Source: Vanrija pseudolonga
Taxonomy: Eukaryota > Basidiomycota > Tremellomycetes > Trichosporonales > Trichosporonaceae
Reading direction: 5' to 3'
Assembly: GCF_020906515.1 (NCBI RefSeq)
Contig: NC_085853.1
Span: 1,178,001 to 1,242,000, forward strand
Length of the DNA: 64,000 nucleotides
The notes beneath the pieces are model-generated. The model did no database searches. It was given only the letters and a program-made list of their open reading frames with translations, and had not been told where the DNA came from. Shown here piece after piece: positions 1-9,366 of this stretch. Both the position numbers and the translations under genes were made by a program. Each line of letters opens with the position of its first letter. Within the stretch, counting starts at the first letter, position 1.

Positions 1-692
1 GGGTGAGAGGCGGGGGTGCTGCAAAGAGGCTCTACATACCCAACACGCGACCCGTGGATGGACTCAGGGTCCTGGGATTCAATTCAAACGCGTTCTGTGC
101 CTGCCTCGCCAGCCGTGATCTCAACGTTAACGGTACTCCCCAAGAGCATCCTCATACGCAATGCATATATTATAGTGTCAGGCAACTCGTGCAAGGCACT
201 GAGCTGCTCTACACGAAAGAATGACTCAAATATCGCAGAAACTCGTCTTTTGCGGCCATTTACATGGATCGTCTGTCCTTACTGCCCGGTCGGCCACGGA
301 GCAACCGGGACGCTGCCATTAGAGTCTCTCCCAGCCAGCAGGTGGCCACAAACGGCGAAATGTGCGGCGTTTGGGACAACTGAGGCCACAGAGCAGAATT
401 GCTACGGTGTCGAGAGGCAGGGGTACAGGTTGTGGCACGTTTCGTGGCTTGGGGGACTTGCCTCTGGTCGCACGCCTCGGACGCTTTCATTTCAAGTAGA
501 CGCGTCGTTTGACGTACCTGACCAAACAACACGTCCACTATGCAGCATGTACAGTCATGCGCGGGAGCAATCAGATGGAGCACCAGCAACACCACTGCGC
601 CGCCGTCCCTCCCACCGCCACCGCTGCCGCCTCGCTACTCCTCTTACAACTCACCCACTCACAGTGTTGCTTCTCCATCGATATCAATCATT
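1..692. other. Left-edge non-coding stretch
   Basis: Several overlapping open frames cross this stretch, but none has a recognisable domain or believable composition. A CTCACCCACTCACAG run just before position 665 could be the end of a 5' UTR intron of the kinase gene. I see nothing else. Confidence 0.4.
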
Positions 693-2456
693 ATGATTAA
701 GAACCTCAAGAACCTCAAGTTCCGTACGAAGGGTACTGCGCCGCGCTCCTTCCCGACTCTGTCGGTGGAGACGGTGCATTACCTTGCGTACCACGGCGCC
801 GACTTCGAGCGCCTTACGCCGAGCCTTTTCGAGCAGGATGGTGAGTTGCGTGAGTCACGCAAGCTTGCCTTCCCGCGCATTCGTGGAGGTGAAGGTGTTC
901 CCCTTGGTGTGGCGGACGGTAGCAACCAGCCTTCAACGGCTGGCACGCCGAGAGATGTCGCCTCCCTGGCGTGTGTTGATGCCCCCGAGATGTTTGGAGC
1001 GGGCGGATTCGTTGGGTCAGCGTCCATGCTTGACGCTGTTCTCGCTGCCGCGCCGTCGCCGCTCTCGGGTGTGGAGCACGCCACCGACCCCCTGACGGTG
1101 GACTCCGCTCGGGACTCGGAGCAGGAGGGCGAGATGTGCAGTGTCTCCCTAGGAGGTGCTGTCCATGTCGCCACCGAGGAAGTCCCACTGTTCTCGCCTA
1201 ACGGCGGGGGCGAGATCTGCTACTCGCCCGACCTGGCGAACAAGCTGGGTGCGGGCGCGTACGGCACGGTGTACCGGGGAACCGTGCTCCGCGGTGGCGT
1301 GTCGATGCCGGCAGCCATCAAGGAGATCGAGTGGGAGTGTGACCGCGACGACCAGCCCCGACCCTGCTCTTCCTTCCGCAGGGAGGTCGAAGTCACCCTC
1401 AGAGTCAGCCACCCGAACGCGGTGAGCCCGCTGGCTTGGGTTGAGAACCATCGCGGTCGAAACACCAAGTCCCTCATTGCGTACGAGCTTGCGCAGGGGG
1501 ACATGGAGGACCTTCAGAAGAGGGTCCAGGAGGAGAAGGAGGACAAGAAGAAGTCTAACCTCGAGCCAATTGTGGTGACGAGCATGCTGGTTCAGATGCT
1601 CGATGCCTTGGCAAAGGTTCACGCTGGCGGTATCCTCCACCGCGACATTAAGCCTGCGAACATCTTGTTCAAGGGCGAGCGTGGCCAGGAGAGTTTTCTC
1701 TTGGCGGACTTCGGAGGCGCGGTCATCCTTGACCAGGATGGAACCGCAGCAAACAATCGGGGCAAGGGCACGGTTTTCATGCGCCCTCCCGAGGTCAAGG
1801 CCAACAAGGGCCCCGTTGGGCCGGCGTACGACATCTTCTCCCTCGGCGCCACAGCATTCACGCTTCTTCTCGGCTTCGGGAATTACCCCATCAAGTCGAA
1901 ACAGTGTGAGTGCGTGGACCCAGCGGCTGGAGTCAACCTTGCTGGGAGTGGGGCCTCGTTTGTTACGCAGCGACTCATTCTCGGCATGGTCTCCGAAAAG
2001 CCGGAGGACCGCCCCTCTGTGAGCTCCGCACTCAGGCTCGCGCGTGAGGCGCATGAGTTTGAGAAGCGTCGGCTTGAGAGTGCTTCTGCCCCTGTCGCTC
2101 AGGTTACATGGCAGAGTATTCAGGGCCCCGTCGTTCAACCGGCGGGGAGGCAGCACGTGAAGGTGGGGACGGTGCTCATGGAGCCGCCGGTGAAGCGAAC
2201 ACCAGTCGTGGAAGCGGTGAGGGTTCCTGTTGCGCAAGCGACATGGGCCTCTCCCGTGGCGGGGGTTCGAGTTGATCCGGTTGGCAGGGTGCCTCCCGCC
2301 CGCACGGGCTGCCACACGAGTGACTTCTACGACTTCTGTCGTATTTACGAAGTACCTCGTCCCCCTGGAGTGTGGTCGCGCCTTGTGCGCAAGATTGTCA
2401 CGCCGTTTACCCGCCTACGGCGCACCAACGTTGGTCTGGGCAACCACGTTCGGTGA
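693..2456 (+). CDS. Ser/Thr protein kinase, single exon
   Basis: Predicted 587-residue protein with a eukaryotic protein kinase domain at about residues 178-455. The glycine loop LGAGAYGTV starts near residue 183, the ATP-binding lysine is in AAIKE (about 208), the catalytic loop HRDIKPANILF begins near 316, and DFGG (about 339) follows. The APE motif reads PPE. All catalytic residues are present, so it should be active; the substrate is unknown. The first ~175 residues and the last ~130 show no known domain, and the C-terminus carries Pro/Val-rich degenerate repeats. I chose the ATG at 693; an in-frame ATG at 540 would add 51 low-complexity residues that resemble 5' UTR. The next gene downstream (5413) is a kinase-like protein without catalytic residues. 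Confidence 0.85.
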   Translation: MIKNLKNLKFRTKGTAPRSFPTLSVETVHYLAYHGADFERLTPSLFEQDGELRESRKLAFPRIRGGEGVPLGVADGSNQPSTAGTPRDVASLACVDAPEMFGAGGFVGSASMLDAVLAAAPSPLSGVEHATDPLTVDSARDSEQEGEMCSVSLGGAVHVATEEVPLFSPNGGGEICYSPDLANKLGAGAYGTVYRGTVLRGGVSMPAAIKEIEWECDRDDQPRPCSSFRREVEVTLRVSHPNAVSPLAWVENHRGRNTKSLIAYELAQGDMEDLQKRVQEEKEDKKKSNLEPIVVTSMLVQMLDALAKVHAGGILHRDIKPANILFKGERGQESFLLADFGGAVILDQDGTAANNRGKGTVFMRPPEVKANKGPVGPAYDIFSLGATAFTLLLGFGNYPIKSKQCECVDPAAGVNLAGSGASFVTQRLILGMVSEKPEDRPSVSSALRLAREAHEFEKRRLESASAPVAQVTWQSIQGPVVQPAGRQHVKVGTVLMEPPVKRTPVVEAVRVPVAQATWASPVAGVRVDPVGRVPPARTGCHTSDFYDFCRIYEVPRPPGVWSRLVRKIVTPFTRLRRTNVGLGNHVR

Positions 2457-2653
2457 GGCTCCTTGTTGGTCTCTTTTCTTTCGGCGCCTGCGGCCACCGT
2501 TTAATTTTCGCTCTTTTCTTTGGCTTCGGCCCCCAAATACCCCGCCGCGTTGAGCCCTCTCGGGGGCGCGTGCTTATACCAGGGCGAGCCGCAAGATACC
2601 CGGAGGACGATACCCGCCGCAAGATGCCCGTCGCGACCGCGCGGAGGATACTC

Positions 2654-2835
2654 GGTGCTCGACATCCAGTGCTCGACACCCAGTGCTCGACACCCAGTGC
2701 TCGATACCCAGCGCTCGATACCCAGTGCTCCATGCCCGGCGCGAGATACCCGTCGCTCGATACCCGTCGCTCGATACCCGTCGCTCGATACCCCTCTCTC
2801 GACACCCGCGGCTTGATACCCGCACCATATACCCA
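2654..2835. repeat. 14-nt minisatellite, about 13 units
   Basis: Head-to-tail units of GCTCGATACCCAGT and close variants (GCTCGACACCCAGT, GCTCGATACCCGTC). Period is exactly 14 nt, so the three forward phases rotate through the array. Copies diverge towards the right, where ATACCC cores continue with irregular spacing to about 3030. No unit creates a stop in any frame. Confidence 0.9.
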
Positions 2836-3281
2836 GTCCCAAGATACCCGCCTGCGATGCTCAGCCGCGACATTCCTCAACACACCTCGGCGACAAGATA
2901 CCCCTTCCCCTCATACCCCCCTCCAACACTACCCTCCCATACCCAGCCTCAAGATACCCCAGCTCCCAGACGGCCGCAAGATAGTCCTCGGCAAAGGATA
3001 CCCCCTCGCTTCCCTGAGATACCCCCGCCTCAGCATGGCGCAAACTGCCCACTCAAGAAGTTCATCATCTCCGCAATCACCCAAGTACCTCAAGACGTGT
3101 CCTCTCAAAGTCACCGGCTGCGTCTTGAGCCTCGCGTGGCTTAGCACGCCCTCCCGCAACTTCATTGTTCTCCCTCAAAACCTTTCACTCTCCACCTTCT
3201 TCCTTCTCCTCACTTTTCTTTCTTCCGAACCGCCTTCGTGGACCACAACTCCACAAACACGTTAACAACACTGTACCAACA

Positions 3282-3600
3282 CCCACCGCCACTTGTACCA
3301 CCACTGTACTACCACTTGTACGACTACGACATTCGGACACACGACCTCCATTCCGCAACTCGTAAGCCTGCCGTCTTGACCATTGCCCCTTGCTTAACAC
3401 TCCTCAGTCTCAGCCTCTACCACCACTGTACCACCACTGTACCACCACCTGTTGCAACAGCTGTACCACCACTTGTACTACTACGTGTACCACCACTTGC
3501 ACGACTACCATAACCCGACACCCGACCTCCATTTTCAAACCTCGTAAGTCTGCGGTCTTAACGTCACCCTTTGCTAACACTTCTCAGTCTCAACCTTTTT
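3282..3600 (+). repeat. Tandem duplication carrying two intron-like units
   Basis: Two copies about 182 nt apart. Each has a TACCACCACTTGTAC-type repeat, then CGACCTCCATT, then a perfect-looking small intron: GTAAG donor, TTAAC/CTAAC branch point and CTCAG acceptor (3362-3407 and 3544-3587), then TCTCA. No long open frame joins the flanks, so if these are spliced the RNA is probably non-coding or a UTR. Confidence 0.7.
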
Positions 3601-5412
3601 ACCTTTCGTTCTGGCGCTGGTCGCCTTCTCTTCGCCCCTTTCCTTACTCGATCAACAACACAAAAAAGTACGTTGCCCGCCCGCTCGGCGCCTTCATCTA
3701 ACATGCGCAGAAACACAAACAACTTCGCTCCAACAATACCCACACACGCCCATACTCACTCAAACACGCCACTACTCAACACGCTTACAATCAAACACAC
3801 ATATAATCAAGTAATCCAATACCCCTATAAAAATTAGCCATACGCCCTCTTCAAATAACCCTCCAACCAAACCACACACACAACGACAAACCAATACCTT
3901 TACACCACCTCCTTATAATCCAACCCAATCCCCCCCACCAAATCATCCCTCAAACGACTCCAACCAACCGACCGAATCGGCCGAATCGAATCTCGTACCG
4001 ACTGCCGCTCGCCCAATTGCCCCGGCCGCCAAACCATACACACCCAAACCCATCCACACCATAGGGGACAACGGCGGTCGAGTGAAGATGGTACGTGTGC
4101 AGTACCTTGTGGCCACCGTGTGATGCTGACGCCTGCAGTGATCCACCAAACACCAAAACCACGTCTATGAGGGATGACAGCGCGGGGACTATCGTAGCCA
4201 AGGTAAGTCACGCGTTGGGAGGGCCAGACTGACCGATAGCCACCAACCCAATCCCATCCAACGCCGAGAGGCTTCCGCCGTCCCGTCCCCCCTCCATCCG
4301 TTGATCAATCTGAAGGCGAGATTGAACAGGTGGGTTAACGCTTAAGACAGACTCTAACAACCAGCAAGCCCAGCCCAACCCAGCCCAACCCAGCCCAAAC
4401 CAGGACTTAGAGACCGGTCGCCGCCAAACCACAACACCACAACACACCAAGCCAAGAAACCGGCGGCCGGTCCAACGATTGACGTCCAGCCGCCCACAGC
4501 CTACCACACCACATACATTGTAGGGCGGTAGGCGATCCATAGTCAAAGATGTATGCATTTCTCTCAAGTCACGGTGCTTTGAAGTGGCTTCAAACGTGGA
4601 TGCCTGCGGTGATGCTAATGAGAACGACCGTTGATTCCAATCTCCCTACCCTACATTTGGTTCCGTGGTCCAGATGGTGTCCAGCCGCCATCTAAGTCAA
4701 AGGTCAGCGCCCATGCATACATAGTAACCCAGCGCGTGAACGTCTCATGCATGACCGTACGATGCCTCTCATTCAAATCGGGTGTGGATTGATGCATGTG
4801 TAGTAAGGCTGCAGGCCTGGAAAGTACGGGGGGTTGTCGCTGGTGGGTGGCAAATCCACCACGGGCCTCCGTCAATCCGGCCGTGGTCGTCGTCAATCAA
4901 TCATCATGGCGATTGAGGACAATGCACATCTGTCTGCGCACGGCCCGCTGCTGCCACTCGACGTACTCCCCATACGCTTGCATCTTCGTGGCGGCGACTG
5001 CGCTGAGTCTGGCGGGGCTCTTCCATGTATCAGAGCACATTTGACGTCACTCTGGCATCTCTATGACGCTTTTCCGCGTGTCCAGAGCGTGGCAAGCTGC
5101 CACAGACCGGTAACAGTGTTTCCCCGTCACCCAGGAGAGGTCGCCCCGTACAGTGGGGGGGATAGAGGGGGCCAGAGTCCCGCGTCATGTCAGACTCAAG
5201 GAGAGAGCCTGGCATCCGACCTGGCACGCCATTGCTCCCCATTGCTTCCGCGCGCCTGCCAGCAGGCCTGCTGGCTCCCGTCACATATACCCAACCCCCC
5301 TCGCGACTGATTTCTCTTTTCCCTAGCAACCCACCAAAAACCTCCTCCCACCAAAACCTCACCCAAACCGCCCTCTTAAAAAATTTCAACCTACCCACCC
5401 CGCCCTCTCACA

Positions 5413-6937
5413 ATGTTCCCCCTCGCCGCCTTCCTCTACCTCGCCCTCTCCTCCCTCCGTGTCGCCCTCACCCCGGCTGCCGAGCTCGAGCGCATCCGCG
5501 AGCTCGCTGTCGGCAACTCGGTCTTCGCCTCGGCCGACCTCGTCAACCTCGTCCTGGCCGAGGTCTTCCTCCGTCTCCGCCTCCCCCGCCTCTCTCTCGC
5601 CTCCCCCGCCGCCGCCTTTACCTTCTCGCTTGGGCTCGACTTCCGCACCCTGTCCCTGGTGTCGTTTCCTCAGCTCCTCGCGAACGGCGACTTCCTCAAG
5701 CGCATGCGCCAGGCCCGTCGACTCGGTTACAAATACGTTTCGACTCCGCTTGGTCACATGGCCATCCTCGAGCGTTTGTACATTGGTGATCAGACCATGT
5801 GCAACCTCGGTCTCTACCAGTACGGTCTCGCTGTCTACGAGGTGGCAATCAAGTGAGTGTGGCGATTTTTACTCCCGCGTCTGCCAAATGTCTAACACCC
5901 GCCAGGAGCTGTTCCATTGCCTGCCCCCTCTACGACAATGAGGTCCGCGCTCTCAAGACCCTGAGGCACCCGCGCATCCTCCCCCTTCTCTTCGCTGGTA
6001 AAATCGGTTCCCGGTAAGTTTGTCACTCCACTACTCACCTTGCACGCGCAGTGCTGACGTAATGTTCAGTGGCCAGATCATTACGGACCACATGTCTGGC
6101 GGCTCGCTTGCCCACCGCCTCACCGAGGACATGGACCAGATTTTCAGCTTTGAGAATGTCCGCCAGGCTCTGCTCGTCTTCAGGTAAGTTTTGCTTACGT
6201 CATGTTTGAACTGCCACTGACGTCACTGAAGGGACATCCTCGAGGGCATCCAGCACATGCACGAGAATGGTTGGATCCACCGCAACCTTTCGCCGGCGAA
6301 CGTCCTGTTCAACAAGTTCGACCGCGTCGTGCTCGCTGGCTTCCGCCATGCCCTCAAGGTGATCCCGGGTATCGACCTGTCGACTTGCGACCTGTTTGCC
6401 TTTTCCCCCTCCTACTCTTCGCCGGAGTCCTTCCTCAACGAGTGGTCGAAGGGAAGCGACATCTACTCTGCCTGCGCCATCCTCTACACGTGCCTCACGG
6501 GTTCTGCTCCTTGCCCCATTGAGCACGATGGCCTCTACCAGCCGGCAGGGTTCTTCGACAACTTCTGGCTCCAGAAGTTTGAGGACGGAAACGGCAACAC
6601 GTCTTGCAAGATCGGCAGGATCCAGGACATGCTCATCGAGGGCCTCGCCATCAACGCCGCCGACCGCCCGACCGCCTCTGCCCTCATTGAGACGGTTAAC
6701 GACATCCTCACGGCGGACGGCGGCAAGGCTGCCTACGCCGACGACGTCGACCACGACGACTACGACATGGTCGGCCACGATGAGGCTCCTCCGATGTCCT
6801 GGATCGGATACCCCGACGCAGAGCGCGAGGCCAAGATCTTCCGCCCCTCGCTCAAGAACCGCGTGAGCGCCAAGGTCGACAAGGTTGCCCACCGGGGCTT
6901 CAAGTCGATCAAGGCCGTCTTCCGCCCACGCGCGTAA
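5413..6937 (+). CDS. Pseudokinase (protein kinase-like, four exons)
   Basis: Exons 5413-5852, 5906-6013, 6070-6183 and 6232-6937 splice in frame to 455 residues. The kinase-like domain spans about residues 115-400. The lysine of VAIK (residue 147, split by intron 1) and the SPE of the activation segment remain. The catalytic-loop aspartate is replaced by asparagine (HRN, N239) and the DFG triad reads AGF (A256), so both the base and the metal-binding aspartate are gone; the glycine loop is also degraded. The family expectation is no phosphotransfer, with a role as scaffold or allosteric regulator. The N-terminal ~110 residues are Leu/Ala-rich. It lies 3 kb downstream of an apparently active kinase, which could be a partner, though nothing in the sequence proves this. 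Confidence 0.88.
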
Positions 6938-8637
6938 GGGGTTTCGAAGATTGAACCCACAGCCGGGCTCAAGGACTAAAGTGTGAGTACAAGGCGATGT
7001 CGAGCTTAGCTAACCCCCTCCCCCGCTCTGCCTCGCCGTCGTCTCAAGTCCTCAAGCTCGATTGTTTTGTTTGTTTCGTTGTTTGGTTGTTTGGGTGTTT
7101 GAATGTTTGGCTGGTCCGTCCTTATACGGCCATCAAAAGGAACGGGTCTTTTGGGGTTGCTCTAGGCGGCACTGGACCTGTCTTAGTGGGTTGGAAATTT
7201 GTGCGTTTAGCAGCCGTTTTGGACGGTTATGAGCCTAGGCAAGTGCAACTTTCAACTATCGCTGGGGGAAGGTGTCGCCACTCATTAGAGTTAATCTTTT
7301 TCTTCCTCTGGGTATAGCCTTATAATGATATGGATTTGGTTGGTGGCGATTACAACTTGGAGCACTGGAGCACTTGAAGCACTTGCCAATTACTAATGCA
7401 CGCCACTACTGACTTGTTGCTCACTACCGAACAACAACTTGACGCCACCGCCCACTGCCGCGGACACTGCCACTGCCACAGGGTGAGACGTCAGCTTGAC
7501 GGCGCCATTACCAATTGCCACCGCCACGCCGAGCGCCGCGCTGCCGCGCTACACGCCATCGCCGAGCTGGATCAAACAGACGAGTCTCGGCGCATGCATT
7601 CTGGACCAAAGGACCACCCGCCTGGCGGCTTGGCGTCATGCATTCATCCAGCGAGCCTTCACCGGCCTACCAAGCTGCATGCAACTCCACCCCCCCCCCC
7701 CCTCTACGAAAGAGCGCAACGCCGTGCCTGAACATACATACGTACCACCGCACATGGATGCTCTCCTTAGCATCTTTCATCGAGTCGCTTCCTGGCGTGA
7801 AGACACGGGCAAGCTCGGTCTATGCTTGCTGCGAACATTTCGGTCGCTTCGCTGTAGACGCACTGCTGGAGCGGCGACTGGCGTCTTGGGACGCTTCGGA
7901 CTTCAATCTCAGAGCCTCTCCCAGCCTCAACATCTGCGGCTCGGGAGCCTGGAGCGAACTAGCAACCGTGTTGCCGCGGACCGGCTGTCCTCGACACACA
8001 CATGCACTACGCACCAGCGCACGCGACGGACGCGTCCCTCCCCCGCATCGGCTTCTTAGGTCCAGCATCGGCGCGTGTTTGGCTCGCGGCAGTCGCCGTT
8101 TCCGCCGCGCGACCGGCGGCACTGAGCGGAGCGACTAGCGCAACGCGTGCCAGAAGCTCAATGGCACCAGGAACCCGCAGCCGCCGTCCCGACGTTTCAA
8201 GCCAACTCTCTTTCGTCTTGCGCACTACGGGATCTCTGTGCGCTGTATGCTCTGGAGCGCATGTCTGATCTGTTTGTTTACATCCATCTTGTTTGTACGT
8301 CTGTGACTGAACAAGGTTTGTTGGTTGTCACCGCACCGTGGCGCGGCGTGCCTGCTGGGTGGGATGGGTCGAGATGGCGGTGAGGGGTGGGAATGTGGAT
8401 GTGGTGGGCGACCACGTGGGTAGAGTGGAGGGGCCGAACAAGTTTGTCGTTGACTGCCGGTCCTAGCGGTCCTGGCGGGCGGGCAAATAGGCGGCGGCCC
8501 AGCGGCGCCCCAGCTGCGGAGTATGTGTGTGTTCCGTGCCTGGCTGCCAGGTCGCCGTAGTGCGTCACTAAGGCAGGAGGGCCGGCGACGTTTCGGCCAT
8601 CTCAATGAGGTATGCATTGCACCGCCCAGCCTCCCGA

Positions 8638-8661
8638 CGCCGCCGCCGCCGCCGCCGCCGC
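8638..8661. repeat. (CGC)n triplet repeat
   Basis: About eight uninterrupted CGC/CCG triplets in non-coding sequence. Confidence 0.9.
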
Positions 8662-8704
8662 ACTCTCAACGCAACGACGACGACAAGACAATGCACATCA
8701 TATC

Positions 8705-8729
8705 GACAACGACGACGACGACGACGACA
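8705..8729. repeat. (GAC)n triplet repeat
   Basis: About eight ACG/GAC triplets, 45 nt after the CGC repeat. Confidence 0.85.
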
Positions 8730-9162
8730 CTCTCCCACTCGCCATCTTGACAGACGACACGGCTGCACAGCGGACCTCCCTCCTCCTCGGCAACACCCGA
8801 CCCGATGCCCCGCTCGACAACACACTCGTCCCACATTCCATGGCTCTAAAGCTTTTAGCTTCATCACAACATCCCTTAACTCGCTCTGTGACTCCCTCCC
8901 TCCCTGGTCCGCGGTCCGCCTCCGACAAGTATCGCCGCGCATAGGCAACACCAGCGCGCGGGCGTGCAGCAGCGATTCACCTGACGAGCTGCCGAGGCAA
9001 GAGCTAGCTAGCAGTTAGCTCGAGACGCGAGTAAGTCCAAGCTTGCCAAGGAACGGCAAAGCACGGTGACCCACCGCTGACGGCACATCTCAAGTCGACC
9101 TTGCCGCATTCGCAGTCGTGACGCGGCCCATGTTTGTTCGCTTCTCGACATCGGAATAGACT

Positions 9163-9169
9163 TATAAAG
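9163..9169 (+). promoter_or_regulatory. Possible TATA box of the GH3 gene
   Basis: TATAAAG about 200 nt before the GH3 start codon and about 60 nt before a candidate 5' UTR intron. The spacing suits a TATA element; transcription start data are absent. Confidence 0.45.
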
Positions 9170-9229
9170 AGACGATGGCCTGGACGTGAGACGCGGACCA
9201 AGCTCATCCAGTAGACCTGCAGACCACAG

Positions 9230-9273
9230 GTGAGTCGCTCGCCTTACCACACCGAGCTGATCTCTCCCATCAG
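9230..9273 (+). other. Candidate 5' UTR intron of the GH3 gene
   Basis: GTGAGT donor, GAGCTGATC branch-point-like sequence and ATCAG acceptor, 44 nt long, ending 93 nt before the ATG. It matches the size and signals of the coding introns. Confidence 0.5.
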
Positions 9274-9366
9274 CCGTCTGCGAACGGGCAGTACCTTCCT
9301 TCCTCCTCTGGCTTTCAGCCTCTCACACTCGCTACGACTTCACACTCATTCATCCTCCTCCTCAAC

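Larger units (their letters stand above)
2457..5412. other. Repeat-rich intergenic region
   Basis: About 3 kb between the two kinase-type genes. It holds the minisatellite at 2654-2835, looser ATACCC-rich sequence to about 3030, the duplicated TACCAC/intron-like segments at 3282-3600, an AT-richer tract around 3700-3900, and a short CCCAGCCCAA repeat near 4368-4400. I see no believable gene. Confidence 0.6.
6938..9366. other. Gene-poor intergenic stretch
   Basis: Many overlapping open frames between 7396 and 9018 reflect high GC rather than genes; none has a domain or a splice-consistent extension. The stretch contains a 13-C run near 7690-7702, two triplet repeats, and the promoter region of the GH3 gene at its right end. 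Confidence 0.5.

Noticed and set aside
16-696. 226-residue open frame at the left edge
   Set aside because: Composition is unlike protein, no domain, overlaps other frames and the kinase 5' UTR.
2372-3265. 297-residue open frame through the minisatellite
   Set aside because: Open only because the repeat lacks stops in every frame; begins inside the kinase gene end.
7690-7702. 13-C homopolymer
   Set aside because: Simple run without a gene context; noted only as a likely assembly weak spot.
7396-8268. Several 110-207 residue frames
   Set aside because: All three phases are open together, a GC effect; no splice signals or domains link them.
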